The translations under genes and the position numbers were made by a program. Shown piece after piece: positions 8,747 through 17,826 of a stretch of DNA of 64,000 nt. The DNA is from Sinorhizobium sp. 8-89 (lineage in GTDB: Bacteria; Pseudomonadota; Alphaproteobacteria; Rhizobiales; Rhizobiaceae). The DNA lies in the NCBI RefSeq assembly GCF_030124325.1, contig NZ_JASKLR010000007.1, forward strand, positions 124,001 to 188,000. Reading direction: 5' to 3'. How positions within the stretch are numbered: the stretch's first letter is position 1; each line of letters opens with the position of its first letter. The notes beneath the pieces were generated by a model. It was not told where the DNA came from and did not search any database. It worked only from the letters and a program-made list of their open reading frames with translations.

Positions 8747-9003
8747 GGGTCGCTGATCCGGTGGCGGGAACTGACGCGATCCTACACGCGGTGCGGTTAA
8801 CAAGACGCTATGCGTGTCGGAGCGTCGAGGCGATCCGGCAGCGCCGGCTTTACGCTTTCTTGATCGGCGCCCCCTAGAATCGCGGCGCACTTCAAGCGGA
8901 AGCCGTGACACGGTTCTTCGCATCAAACGATCGATCACGCAGCGCTGCTGGACCGTTTCCATCCAAAACGCTGCCGTGATCCCGGCGGCGGGTAGACAGT
9001 CCG

Positions 9004-10860
9004 ATGGCAGAGACAGGCGGGATATCACTTGCGTCGCATGAGCACGCCGGCGCAACGCACGCTCCTTTCTGGCCGCGACTGCCGGCGATGGTATTCGCCT
9101 ACGCCCTGCCGGTGATCGCTTTTCTCATCGTCAAGATGTTGCTCGCCGAAGACTATGTAGGCCGCGACAACGACGACGTAATGCGACTTGTCCAAGTCCG
9201 CGACCTGCTGGCCGGTCAAAGCTGGTTCGACCTTACCCAGACGAGGCTCGGCCTCGACGGCGGTACGTTGATGCACTGGTCACGTCTCATCGATCTGCCG
9301 CTCGCGGCGCTCATTTCCCTTCTCGGACCGTTTGCAGGTGCCGAGCGAGCAGAAATGATCGCCTTGGCGATCTGGCCGCTCCTGCTGGTCATACCATTGC
9401 TCGCCGCCATGGGGTTGGCGGGCTGGCGGATAGGCGGACCGCAATGCATGCATTTCTGCCTCGGTTTCGCGGCGATCTTCGTCGCCACCAGCAACCGCTT
9501 TCTGGCGGGTGCGATCGATCATCACAATGTCCAGCTCGTCCTGGTCGCGACAATGGCGGCAATGTTGGTCGATCAGCGATACAGGGCGACAAACTTCGCG
9601 ATCGCCGGTGCTGCCGCTGCCTTGGCAATCGCCATCGGTGTCGAGACGACACCCTTCGTGGCGGTTATATGCCTCGTCGTCGCCGTCATATGGGCGTGGG
9701 AGGGGCAGGTGTTTGCCGCCGCGGCCGCCGCGTTCGGCGCGGCTCTGGCGGTAACCGTCAGCGCCGCTTTCTTTCTGACCGTATCGCCGCATCTCTATCG
9801 CGCGGTGACCTGCGATAGCCTCTCGATCGCATTCTACGCCCTATCGGCGACGGGCGGCGTCTTGCTCGCCGGCGCTGCGATCGTTGCAAGCCGCCTTCAG
9901 CGACCCGCACGATTTGTGGTTCTCTCCTTCAACGGCGTCGTGATCGCGGGCGTGCTTCTCAGTCTCGCGCCGGAGTGTCTGCGAAATCCGCTTGCCGATC
10001 TCGATCCGTTGCTCCGCGAGCTGTGGTTGGATCGCGTCACCGAAGCGCGATCGTTCCTGTTCATTGCCGAGTTAGATCCGGCCAACCTTGGCACCTTCTA
10101 TGCTGCAGGGCTTCTTGCCGTAGGACTTTGCCTCTGGCGCATCTGGCGGGGCGAACGCACCGGCCTATCCCTCATCCTGCTGGCGGTGATTCTCGTCAAT
10201 TGGGGCATTGCGCTGATGCAGGTTCGTGCAGCCGTCTTTGCCAACCTGCTTTCCATTTTGCCGATTGCGCTTCTGCTCGTCGATTTAAGGTCGAAATCGA
10301 TGCGGGAAGCAGGAGCTCCCCTGGCATCCGTGATCTATGTCACCGCTGCGCTCGTCTCCGTTCCCGCCGTGTGGGCGGTCGCGGGTGAGCTGGCTGTCAA
10401 CGGCGTCAACGAAATGGCGGGGAGCGCGGCCAACGGGCAGAAGAGCGCGGACCGCTGTTATTCGTCGGCGGCAATGCCGGATCTGCAGAACATCGAACCC
10501 GCGACCCTTGTTGTCGATCCGTCCAACATGGGCGCTTCGATCCTGCGGTTCACCGAACATCGCGCCTTGAGCGCGCCGTATCACAGAAATCCGCAAGGCA
10601 TGTTGGCGGAACTCCGGATCGGATTGGCGACGCCGGATGAGGCGGCGCGGATGCTGAAGGCATTGGGCACCCCCGTGCTGGCCTTCTGTGTCGACGATCC
10701 GCAGACGCGGATGATCACAAAACGGGCGCCCGAGGGGCTTTATGGTCGTCTCGCCTCAGGGGACGTACCGGATTTCCTTGAATCATTGCCGGTCACGGCG
10801 GAAACGGGCGTGAAGCTCTTCCGGCTCAAGGCGGATGTTCTACCCCAAGTCGCAGAATAA
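9004..10860 (+). CDS. Large polytopic membrane protein, GT-C-like
   Basis: A 618-aa integral membrane protein with roughly 12-13 hydrophobic segments up to residue 460 and a C-terminal periplasmic domain of about 150 residues. After the first helix comes GRDNDDVMRLVQVRDLL, an acidic motif placed like the catalytic Asp of GT-C glycosyltransferases (STT3/ArnT/GT39), then LDGGTLMHWSRLIDLP. Divergent from a GT2 - methyltransferase - flippase operon, it may use the polyprenyl-linked sugar made there. The acceptor is unknown. The ATG 9004 start lacks a clear Shine-Dalgarno. Confidence 0.75.
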   Translation: MAETGGISLASHEHAGATHAPFWPRLPAMVFAYALPVIAFLIVKMLLAEDYVGRDNDDVMRLVQVRDLLAGQSWFDLTQTRLGLDGGTLMHWSRLIDLPLAALISLLGPFAGAERAEMIALAIWPLLLVIPLLAAMGLAGWRIGGPQCMHFCLGFAAIFVATSNRFLAGAIDHHNVQLVLVATMAAMLVDQRYRATNFAIAGAAAALAIAIGVETTPFVAVICLVVAVIWAWEGQVFAAAAAAFGAALAVTVSAAFFLTVSPHLYRAVTCDSLSIAFYALSATGGVLLAGAAIVASRLQRPARFVVLSFNGVVIAGVLLSLAPECLRNPLADLDPLLRELWLDRVTEARSFLFIAELDPANLGTFYAAGLLAVGLCLWRIWRGERTGLSLILLAVILVNWGIALMQVRAAVFANLLSILPIALLLVDLRSKSMREAGAPLASVIYVTAALVSVPAVWAVAGELAVNGVNEMAGSAANGQKSADRCYSSAAMPDLQNIEPATLVVDPSNMGASILRFTEHRALSAPYHRNPQGMLAELRIGLATPDEAARMLKALGTPVLAFCVDDPQTRMITKRAPEGLYGRLASGDVPDFLESLPVTAETGVKLFRLKADVLPQVAE

Positions 10861-10937
10861 TCCGCCATTGACAGAAAAATGGTAGATAGCGGTGCGCGGC
10901 TGCTGATCTTCGGGGCGCCGTCGGTTACAAAGGTCGC

Positions 10938-12536
10938 ATGAACTCGTTCTTCGATTCCGCTTCGCCGTCCAATCTCGCCGAATATTCGGTCTCGGAACTT
11001 TCCGGCTCGATCAAGCGTACGGTCGAGCAAGCGTTCGACCAGGTTCGCGTGCGCGGCGAGATTTCCGGCTATCGCGGTCCGCACTCCTCGGGCCACGCCT
11101 ATTTTTCGCTGAAGGATGATCGCGCCCGCATCGACGCGGTCATTTGGAAAGGCGCGTTCTCGCGGCTGAAGTTCCGTCCGGAAGAGGGCATGGAGGTCAT
11201 CGCGACCGGAAAGGTCACGACCTTCCCAGGCTCGTCCAAATATCAGATCGTCATCGAATCGTTAGAGCCGGCGGGCGCCGGCGCGCTGATGGCGCTCATC
11301 GACGAGCGCAAGCGCAAGCTTGCCGCCGAAGGTCTGTTCGACGCCGGGCGCAAGCGGCCGCTGCCCTACATGCCGAAGGTGATCGGGGTCGTGACCTCGC
11401 CGACCGGCGCCGTCATCCGCGACATTCTCCACCGCATTGCGGATCGCTTCCCAGTCCATATCGTCGTCTGGCCGGTGCGCGTTCAGGGCGACGGCTCCGG
11501 GGACGAGGTGGCGGCAGCCATTCAGGGCTTCAATGCGCTGGCGATCGGCGGACCGATCCCGCGTCCGGACGTGCTGATCGTCGCCCGCGGCGGCGGTAGT
11601 CTCGAGGACCTCTGGAGCTTCAACGACGAGGTCGTTGTGCGCGCGGCGGCGGCGTCCGATATCCCGCTGATCTCCGCCGTCGGTCACGAGACCGACTGGA
11701 CCCTGATCGACTATGCCGCCGATCACCGGGCGCCGACACCGACCGGTGCCGCCGAAATGGCGGTGCCGGTGAAGGCGGACCTCGAAGCGGAGGTGTCGGC
11801 GCTGTCGGCGCGACTGAAGGCGGCGGTCGCACGACAGATGGAGAACCGCCGGCAGGAGCTGCGCTCGCTTGCCCGCGCGCTGCCTTCGCTCGATCAGTTG
11901 TTGGCGCTGCCGCGCCGACGTTTCGACGAGGCATCGGCGGGCCTTGGTCGTGGCCTGCAAATGAACACCACCAACAAGCGCCGTGCCTTCGAGCGCATCG
12001 CCGCGCATCTCCGGTCGGATCTGCTGACGACGAGGATCAGCGATCGTCGGCGGCATCTCTCGGAGGCGATGAACCGTGCCGAGCGGATCGTCGAGCGCCA
12101 GGTCCATCGCGGCCAGTCGCGCGTCTCCGCCGCCGACGCCTCGCTTCGCGCCCTGCCGTCGCGGCTCATCGGACAGATCCACCGCGCGTCGGATCGCGTC
12201 GCAGGCCTTCGCGCACGGTCTGACGCCGCTATCGCCGGCGAGATGCGGAGGCTCAAGGGCGTGCTCGTCGCGCAGGACCGCGTGTTGCAATCGCTGTCCT
12301 ATCGCAACGTGCTCAAGCGCGGCTTCGCGCTGGTGCGCGATGGGGCGGGCCGGCCGGTGAAACAGGCCGCAGCGGTCGAGCCCGGCATGGCGCTCTCGCT
12401 GGAATTCGTCGATGGCAGCGTGTCGGCGGTCGCAGGCGAGGGCGGCGCGCCCCCTTCGCAGCAAGAGCCGAAGAAGCGTTCGCCACGGTCGCCTGAGCCT
12501 GCTTCCGGGCCGCCCAAGCAGGGCAGCCTGTTTTGA
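10938..12536 (+). CDS. xseA: Exodeoxyribonuclease VII large subunit
   Basis: A 532-aa catalytic subunit of exonuclease VII, which degrades single-stranded DNA in both directions with the small subunit XseB. The N-terminal OB fold (about 10-110, including [20 protein letters not shown]) is followed by the catalytic domain (about 130-320, with [16 protein letters not shown] and [11 protein letters not shown]) and a long Arg-rich coiled-coil region (about 280-460). The tail is a disordered, Ser/Pro/Lys-rich extension. The length is normal for rhizobial XseA. xseB is not in the window. Confidence 0.97.
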   Translation: MNSFFDSASPSNLAEYSVSELSGSIKRTVEQAFDQVRVRGEISGYRGPHSSGHAYFSLKDDRARIDAVIWKGAFSRLKFRPEEGMEVIATGKVTTFPGSSKYQIVIESLEPAGAGALMALIDERKRKLAAEGLFDAGRKRPLPYMPKVIGVVTSPTGAVIRDILHRIADRFPVHIVVWPVRVQGDGSGDEVAAAIQGFNALAIGGPIPRPDVLIVARGGGSLEDLWSFNDEVVVRAAAASDIPLISAVGHETDWTLIDYAADHRAPTPTGAAEMAVPVKADLEAEVSALSARLKAAVARQMENRRQELRSLARALPSLDQLLALPRRRFDEASAGLGRGLQMNTTNKRRAFERIAAHLRSDLLTTRISDRRRHLSEAMNRAERIVERQVHRGQSRVSAADASLRALPSRLIGQIHRASDRVAGLRARSDAAIAGEMRRLKGVLVAQDRVLQSLSYRNVLKRGFALVRDGAGRPVKQAAAVEPGMALSLEFVDGSVSAVAGEGGAPPSQQEPKKRSPRSPEPASGPPKQGSLF

Positions 12537-12594
12537 GCGGGTTGGGAACAAGTGCCCGCGGTTTTGCGACCGCATCCCGCCGCAGCTTGGATCG

Positions 12595-13191
12595 ATGCCG
12601 ATGCATATCCTGATGGTGCTCGCCCATCCGCTCGAGGACAGCTTTGCCGCAAGCGTCGCGCGCGTGGCCAGGAAAGCGCTTGAGGGCAGGGGCCACACGG
12701 TCGACCTGCTCGACCTCTATCGCGAGGGCTTCGACCCGCGGCTGACCGTTACGGAGCGCGGCAGCTATTTCCACGAGCATTATGATGCTTCGGAGGTCTC
12801 GGGGTGGATCGCGCGGGTCAAGGCGGCGGACGGGCTGGTGCTCGTGTTTCCGCAATGGTGGTTCAATTTCCCGGCAATCCTCAAGGGCTTCTTCGATCGC
12901 GTCTTCGCACCCGGCGTCGCCTTCGATCATGAACCGGGGGGCGGGCGGATTGTCCCGCGGCTCGGCAATATCAAGCTGTTCTGGGCGCTGACCAGTACGG
13001 GTTCACCCTGGTGGGTGGTGCATCTCTACATGGGCAATCCGGTGCAGCGGCTGCTCAAGCGCGGCATCGCCGCTTTCTGTAGCAAGGGTGTCGATTTTCG
13101 CATGATCAGCCTGCACGACATGGATCGGGCGACAGCGGCGAAGCGCCAGCGCTATCTCGAACGCGTACGCGCTTTGGTGAGCCGGATCTAG
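12595..13191 (+). CDS. NAD(P)H-dependent flavodoxin-fold oxidoreductase (KefF/NQO-like)
   Basis: A 198-aa member of the NQO1/KefF/YwrO family, flavoproteins that reduce quinones or other electrophiles by two electrons. The FMN/FAD-binding start MHILMVLAHPLEDSF and the central FPQWWFNFPAILKGFFDRVF stretch are diagnostic. Two in-frame ATGs (12595 and 12601) are possible starts. The frame is open further upstream into xseA but that part is not homologous. No partner K+ antiporter is adjacent, so a KefF role is not supported; quinone detoxification is the better guess. Confidence 0.9.
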   Translation: MPMHILMVLAHPLEDSFAASVARVARKALEGRGHTVDLLDLYREGFDPRLTVTERGSYFHEHYDASEVSGWIARVKAADGLVLVFPQWWFNFPAILKGFFDRVFAPGVAFDHEPGGGRIVPRLGNIKLFWALTSTGSPWWVVHLYMGNPVQRLLKRGIAAFCSKGVDFRMISLHDMDRATAAKRQRYLERVRALVSRI

Positions 13192-13243
13192 AGCAGGATG
13201 AGTGGGCGCGGTTTTCCGCCAGCACCCCGCTCCAGAGGTGATT

Positions 13244-13789
13244 TCATTCGAACGTCGCCAGGAATTTCCGGAGCAGCGCGTTGAGCGCTTCCCGTTCTGC
13301 GGGTTCAAGACCGGCGACCAGGCGCTGCTGGTTGGCGACATGGGCCGCCGCCGCTTCGTCAATGCGTTTCAGACCCTCCGGCGTCAGCGCGATGATCACA
13401 CCGCGCCGGTCTTCCGGATTGTCGAGCCGCTCGACGAGGCCGGCCTTCTCGAGTTGGTCGATACGATTGGTCATCGTGCCGGAGGTGACCATAGTTGCCG
13501 CAAGTAATTCGCCGGGGGAAAGCTGAAAGGGGGGCCCAGAGCGCCGGAGCGTCGCCAACACGTCGAAGCTGGCCGATGTCAGGCCGTGATCGCTGAAGAC
13601 CTTTTCCTGCTCCCCTGCGACATGCGCTCTAACCCGCGCCAGGCGCCCAAGAAGACCCATCGCCGAAACGTCTAGCTCCGGCCGCTCCCGGCGCCACTGC
13701 GCCAGGATCTTGTCCACGTGGTCCTTTTCGAACTCTTCCATATCGATCCGCAACAGCGAGGCAGCGCCGAACTTTTTCCGCGCAGTCAT
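13244..13789 (-). CDS. MarR-family transcriptional regulator
   Basis: A winged-helix MarR regulator of up to 181 aa. The winged helix spans about residues 75-140 (LSPGELLAATMVTSGTMTNR, then the wing LDNPEDRRGV). ATG 13789 is the longest sensible start; ATG 13741 (MEEFEKDHVDK, 165 aa) matches typical family N-termini equally well. It is divergent from an EamA exporter, and two near-identical palindromes lie between them. It therefore likely represses both genes and is released by a ligand exported by the transporter. Confidence 0.92.
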   Translation of the reverse strand: MTARKKFGAASLLRIDMEEFEKDHVDKILAQWRRERPELDVSAMGLLGRLARVRAHVAGEQEKVFSDHGLTSASFDVLATLRRSGPPFQLSPGELLAATMVTSGTMTNRIDQLEKAGLVERLDNPEDRRGVIIALTPEGLKRIDEAAAAHVANQQRLVAGLEPAEREALNALLRKFLATFE

Positions 13790-13808
13790 GTTCGCTCTAA
13801 CCTTCAGA

Positions 13809-13826
13809 TATCTTGACGTCAAGATA
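13809..13826. promoter_or_regulatory. MarR operator 1 (perfect 18-bp palindrome)
   Basis: TATCTTGACGTCAAGATA is a perfect 18-bp palindrome 19 bp upstream of the MarR start. It has the half-site length typical for winged-helix dimers. Its near-duplicate lies 37 bp away toward the EamA gene. Confidence 0.7.
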
Positions 13827-13845
13827 ATTGCGGTTAGAATGGAGA

Positions 13846-13863
13846 TATCTTGACGTAAAGATA
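13846..13863. promoter_or_regulatory. MarR operator 2 (one mismatch from operator 1)
   Basis: TATCTTGACGTAAAGATA differs from operator 1 by a single base and ends 16 bp before the EamA start codon, overlapping the likely promoter or leader of that gene. The duplication in the divergent region strongly suggests autoregulation plus control of the exporter. Confidence 0.7.
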
Positions 13864-13879
13864 CTTGAGATAAAGAGAC

Positions 13880-14740
13880 ATGAACGCGCGCAGCTTCGAC
13901 ATCGGCCTCACGGCCGTAGCACCGGCCATCTGGGGAAGCACCTATCTGGTCACCACGGAATTCCTGCCACCCGGCTACCCGCTGACGGTTGCGATGCTCA
14001 GGGCGCTGCCGGCGGGACTGCTTCTTTTGCTCATAGTCCGGCAAATGCCGAAGCGGAACTGGTGGCTGCGCAGCTTCGTGCTCGGCGCGCTCAACTTCTC
14101 CATTTTCCAGGCGATGCTGTTCGTCTCTGCTTACCGTCTTCCCGGTGGCGTCGCCGCGACCGTCGGCGCCATCCAGCCACTGATTGTCGTCGTGCTCTCC
14201 CGCGTGGTGATCGGCTCGCCGATCAAGGTGCTGAGCGTCGTCGCCGGTATCGCCGGCATGGCCGGCGTTGCCCTTCTGGTGCTGACGCCCGGGGCCGCGC
14301 TCGATCCAATCGGGGTCGTCGCCGGGCTCGCCGGCGCCGTTTCGATGGCTTTCGGCACGGTGCTCAGCCGTCACTGGGCGCCGCCAGTCTCGCCGCTGAC
14401 TTTTACTGCCTGGCAACTCGCGGCAGGCGGCTTGCTGCTGGTTCCCGCGGTGCTTCTTTTGGAGCCGTCCTTGCCGCCGTTAAGTGTCGCGAATGTTGCC
14501 GGTTTCGCCTATCTCGGCCTGATCGGCGCCGCCTTCACCTATCTTCTGTGGTTTCGCGGGCTCTCGCGGCTTGAGCCGTCAGCAGTTGCGCCGCTCGGCT
14601 TCCTCAGTCCGGTCGTGGCGATCCTGCTCGGCTGGGGCGTGCTCGACCAGCAACTGACAGTCGCCCAATCGGCCGGCATCGCCGTCGTGCTCGCGAGTGT
14701 GTGGCTCAGCCAGCGGGCTCAGGTGGTTCGGCGTGCATGA
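13880..14740 (+). CDS. EamA/DMT-family transporter
   Basis: A 286-aa drug/metabolite transporter with ten predicted helices made of two EamA repeats (about residues 5-140 and 150-280). The first contains the typical AIWGSTYLVTTEFLP stretch, and the second ends in GFLSPVVAILLGW. It likely exports an amino acid, a metabolite or a toxic compound across the inner membrane. It is controlled by the divergent MarR. Its 3' end overlaps the converging ProC-like gene by 22 bp. Confidence 0.92.
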   Translation: MNARSFDIGLTAVAPAIWGSTYLVTTEFLPPGYPLTVAMLRALPAGLLLLLIVRQMPKRNWWLRSFVLGALNFSIFQAMLFVSAYRLPGGVAATVGAIQPLIVVVLSRVVIGSPIKVLSVVAGIAGMAGVALLVLTPGAALDPIGVVAGLAGAVSMAFGTVLSRHWAPPVSPLTFTAWQLAAGGLLLVPAVLLLEPSLPPLSVANVAGFAYLGLIGAAFTYLLWFRGLSRLEPSAVAPLGFLSPVVAILLGWGVLDQQLTVAQSAGIAVVLASVWLSQRAQVVRRA

Positions 14741-15521
14741 CCAGCGGCGGCCCGTTCCGCCGCGGCTCTCAGCCCTTTGGCAATGGGCGTGCGGATATCG
14801 GCTGCGGCCATGGTCTCGAGCCCGGCGGCGGTCGTTCCGGCATAGCCGACGAAGGTCTCGACAATTTCGGCCGGCGTTTGCTCGGCCTCGGCAAGAAGCG
14901 TACTGCCGCCGAGAAAGAGCCGCCCGACGGCCCTTTCCGCCGTCGCGGGCGCTATGCCGCCGTCGGCGATCGCGCTGCGGATCATCGCATCGGCGAAGGC
15001 GGCGAGAAAGGCAGGGCCGGATCCCGTCAGCGCCGTGAAATAGTTGAGCTCCGCCTCGCTGCCTACGCGCAGGGCCTCTCCCGAGGAGGCGAAGAACCGC
15101 TCGGTGAAGAGGCAGTCTTCGGCGGTTGCGTCCTGGCTTGCAAGCCAGGGTGTGAAGGAAAGTCTTTTCTCGGCGCAGGCATTGGGCATGGCGCGGATCA
15201 CGCGCCTCGTCCGGAAGCGTGAGGCAAGTTCGGGGCTGGTCACCATCGCCATCACCGAAATGACGAGCTTGCCGGAGAGGTCGAGGCGGATTGCGTCGAG
15301 GTCCGAAGGCCTGACCGAAAGAAGCACGACGTCGGCCGCAGCGGCCAGCGCGGCATTATCGTTAGTAAAACGGACGCCCGGCCAGGCTCCGAAACCTCCG
15401 CTGTGCCGCTGCGCGAGGAGATGACGAGCGCTTCCTCCTGAACGACGCCGTCCGCAAGCGCTGGGCGAAGCAGTGCTCCGCCCAGCCAGCCGGCGCCGCC
15501 GATGACGCCGAGTGTAGTCAA
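14719..15521 (-). pseudogene. ProC-like pyrroline-5-carboxylate reductase, frameshifted
   Basis: The N-terminal Rossmann segment TLGVIGGAGWLGGALL...ALVISSRSGTAE reads in one minus-strand frame, while the rest, from FGAWPGVRFTNDNAAL to the C-terminal dimer domain (ALTGSGPAFLAAFADAMIRS), reads in another. The switch is near 15395, where the coding strand has GGAGG; one extra G would join the frames. The start is TTG 15521, overlapping the aminopeptidase stop as TTGA, so the pair was translationally coupled. An intact product would be about 267 aa. The C-terminal part retains clean family sequence, so this is either a very recent mutation or a sequencing error. The family reduces pyrroline-5-carboxylate to proline, but this is a divergent paralogue. 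Confidence 0.8.
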
Positions 15522-16774
15522 GCCCACTCGCCCTTCCGCATGACCGGCACGCGGCTGCCGTCGGCACGCACGCCGTCGATATCGACCTTGCCCGAGCCGA
15601 TCATCCAGTCGATGTGGATCAGGCTCGAATTGCCGCCCTGCGCGCGGATCTGTTCCTGGCTGAGATTCGCACCATCGAGGAAGCACCCCGAGTAGCATTG
15701 GCCGAGCGCTATGTGGCAGGAGGCGTTTTCATCGAAGAGAGTGTTGTAGAAGAGGATGCCGCTCGCCGAGATCGGCGAGGAATGTGGCACCAGCGCCACT
15801 TCGCCAAGCCGGCGTGCACCCTCGTCGGTATCGAGAACCTTCTTCAGCACCTCCTCGCCGCGCAAAGCCTTGGCTTCGACGATCCGGCCGCCCTCGAACC
15901 GCACCTGAATATCGTCGATCAGCGTGCCCTGGTGGGAGAGCGGCTTCGTGCTCGACACGTGGCCTTCGACGCGGAGCGCATGCGGCGTCGTGAACACTTC
16001 TTCGGTGGGGATGTTAGGATTGCAGGTGATGCCGTTCTTGGCGGTCGAGGCGCCGCCGTGCCATTCGTGGCCGTCCGCAAGCCCGACGGTCAAGTCGGTG
16101 CCCGGGCCGGTGAAATGCAGCGCCGCGAAGCGCTCGCCGTTCAGCCATCCCGAGCGCCTCCTGAGATTCTGATTGTGCTCTTTCCAGGCGGCGATCGGGT
16201 CGTCGACCTGGACGCGCGAGGCGGCAAAAATGGCATTCGCCAGCTTCTCGACGGCAACCGTCTCGGGATCGTCCGGAAAGATCTGCTTTGCCCAGGCGGG
16301 GTTCGGATAGGAGACGATGTTCCAGTTAATGTCGAAATTGGTGATTTTCTCGAGCGCCGGCTTGTAGGCGATCGAGTTCGCCTTGTTCGCCCGCGCGACC
16401 TTCGCCGGATCCTCAGCCGAAAGCATCATCGGGTTGTCGCCGGCAATGGCGAGCCGCGCGGCGCCGCCCGCATAGGCCTTGGCCATGCCTTCGTAGAGCC
16501 AGTCGCTCGCGCGATCGAAGCTCTCGTCTGGCGCATGGGCGTAACGGGCAAGTGTGCTTTCCTCATCGGAATAGAACGTCGTCACCAGACCCGCGCCGGC
16601 CATATAGGCGTGCTTGGTGATGAGGCGCACGAGCGGCAGCGCCGCGATCGGCGCGGTCACCACCAGGTCCTGGCCCCTCTGAAGCTGCAGGCCGACCTTG
16701 ACTGCGACCTCCGCGAGCTTTTCGAGCTTCACGGGATCGACGGGATTTCTTGCGGATGGAAGGGGGGCGTTCAT
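15518..16774 (-). CDS. M29-family (AmpS-like) aminopeptidase
   Basis: A 418-aa thermophilic-type aminopeptidase of clan M29, cytosolic and dependent on two divalent metals, removing N-terminal residues from peptides. Family landmarks are readable: NIPTEEVFTTP (metal-binding Glu pair), ALVPHSSPIS with YNTLFDENASCHIALG (His/Tyr), and HIDWMIGSGKVDIDG near the C-terminus (His and Asp ligands). ATG 16774 is chosen for the AGGAG upstream; the frame is open to 16843. Its stop overlaps the start of the ProC-like gene. Confidence 0.93.
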   Translation of the reverse strand: MNAPLPSARNPVDPVKLEKLAEVAVKVGLQLQRGQDLVVTAPIAALPLVRLITKHAYMAGAGLVTTFYSDEESTLARYAHAPDESFDRASDWLYEGMAKAYAGGAARLAIAGDNPMMLSAEDPAKVARANKANSIAYKPALEKITNFDINWNIVSYPNPAWAKQIFPDDPETVAVEKLANAIFAASRVQVDDPIAAWKEHNQNLRRRSGWLNGERFAALHFTGPGTDLTVGLADGHEWHGGASTAKNGITCNPNIPTEEVFTTPHALRVEGHVSSTKPLSHQGTLIDDIQVRFEGGRIVEAKALRGEEVLKKVLDTDEGARRLGEVALVPHSSPISASGILFYNTLFDENASCHIALGQCYSGCFLDGANLSQEQIRAQGGNSSLIHIDWMIGSGKVDIDGVRADGSRVPVMRKGEWA

Positions 16775-16940
16775 CGCGGCTCCTGCTGTCCTCTCGCGCC
16801 GTTTCCGAGGATCGGCGGCAATCGCCGGCAGAAACGAGCGCATGGCTTACGGTACCGTCGCCGTCTTGTGCGTCCGGGACGCGCGCGATCGAGCGGCGCG
16901 CCCGTTTTAGACCGGTTCAGCCGAAAACAGAAGGCTTTTG

Positions 16941-17043
16941 CTACTGCATGTTTCCTTGGTCGTAGCCGATTTAAGGATAAAACATGCAGCAGTTCAAAGT
17001 GCTACAGCATCATTTGCGCGGCTGGTGAGACGCGCGGCGCTGT
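16941..17043 (+). repeat. Dispersed intergenic repeat, copy A
   Basis: About 103 bp made of two modules: an arm pair CTGCATGTTTCCTT ... AAGGATAAAACATGCAG, and then a GC-rich part ending CGCGCGGCGCTGT preceded by a GTGCTACAGC linker. The same structure recurs at 49775-49878 and, inverted, at 62439-62545. It lies in the 280-bp gap upstream of the aminopeptidase. It contains no gene; its hairpins suggest a small non-autonomous or RNA-structured element common in rhizobial genomes. Confidence 0.75.
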
Positions 17044-17053
17044 CGTCGCCGCG

Positions 17054-17740
17054 TCACGCGGCGGTGCGTCCGGACCGGAGAAGCGCCGCTTCGTGCTTCC
17101 TGAGGAACTCCATCAACCGCTGCGGATAGTCTGCGGTTACCGCGGCCTTTACGCTTGCCCGTGCGGCAAGTGCCTTTCTCCAGGCGGTAACGCGCGGCAG
17201 TCCGTCGAAGATGCCCATGTCTGATATCGTGTCGAACACATCGAAATAGCGGAAGATCGGCGCGAAAACGGCATCGACCAGACTGAAATCGGGGCCTGCA
17301 AAAAATGGGCCGTCGCCGAGTTCTGCCTCGATCGTCGCGAATTTAGCCTTGAGCACGCCTCGTCTGGCTTCCAGCGTCTCGGTGTCCTGGGTGGTTTCAT
17401 AGACCCAGAGATCGGAAAGAATGGCCGAGCCGAACTCCATCCAGCCGCGATGGCGCGCCCGTGTCAGCGGGTCGGCCGGGTGCAGTTTCGGTCCCGGCTG
17501 GGTCTCTTCCAGATATTCGCAGATGACCGAGCTTTCGAAGAGGATCGCCTCGCCCCCTTCCTGTGGAATGCGGAGAAGGGGGACCTTGCCGAGGGGCGAG
17601 ATTCTCAGGAACCAGTCGGGCTTGCTGCCGAGATCGATATAGACGCGTTCGAACGGTACGCCTTTTTCGGAGAGCGCGATCGCGGCGCGCTGAACATAGG
17701 GGCAGAGGTGGTGGCTGATCAGGGTCAGTGGCGCGGTCAT
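17054..17740 (-). CDS. Glutathione S-transferase
   Basis: A 228-aa GST with an N-terminal thioredoxin-like domain (residues 1-80) and an all-helical C-terminal domain (about 90-215). SHHLCPYVQRAAIALSEKGV holds a Cys at the active-site position, as in omega and beta-type GSTs. FESSVICEYLEE is the glutathione-binding SNAIL-like motif. The 86-bp upstream region has two related palindromes that probably control it. It may detoxify electrophiles or act as a thiol transferase. Confidence 0.93.
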   Translation of the reverse strand: MTAPLTLISHHLCPYVQRAAIALSEKGVPFERVYIDLGSKPDWFLRISPLGKVPLLRIPQEGGEAILFESSVICEYLEETQPGPKLHPADPLTRARHRGWMEFGSAILSDLWVYETTQDTETLEARRGVLKAKFATIEAELGDGPFFAGPDFSLVDAVFAPIFRYFDVFDTISDMGIFDGLPRVTAWRKALAARASVKAAVTADYPQRLMEFLRKHEAALLRSGRTAA

Positions 17741-17762
17741 CGATAATCCTGCTCTGAGTCGT

Positions 17763-17780
17763 ATAGATGCAATTGCATAT
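17763..17780 (+). promoter_or_regulatory. Operator-like palindrome upstream of GST, copy 1
   Basis: ATAGATGCAATTGCATAT holds a perfect 12-bp palindrome (ATGCAATTGCAT, 17767-17778) only 23 bp upstream of the GST start codon. A near copy on the other strand lies 45 bp away. The paired arrangement is typical for MarR or TetR dimers. No regulator gene is adjacent. Confidence 0.55.
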
Positions 17781-17807
17781 ATAATGTCCTGCTGGGCCTG
17801 TCAAGAT

Positions 17808-17825
17808 GTATGCAGTTGCATCTAT
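17808..17825 (-). promoter_or_regulatory. Operator-like palindrome upstream of GST, copy 2
   Basis: On the minus strand this site reads ATAGATGCAACTGCATAC, matching copy 1 at 16 of 18 positions. It ends two bases before the ybaK stop codon. The two sites bracket the likely GST promoter. Confidence 0.55.
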
Positions 17826-17826
17826 G

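Noticed and set aside
14719-15567. ProC frameshift as programmed recoding
   Set aside because: No slippery heptamer or stimulatory structure is evident near 15395; single-base loss is simpler.
15614-17224. 536-aa plus-strand frame over the aminopeptidase
   Set aside because: Antisense shadow; the M29 enzyme is clear on the minus strand.
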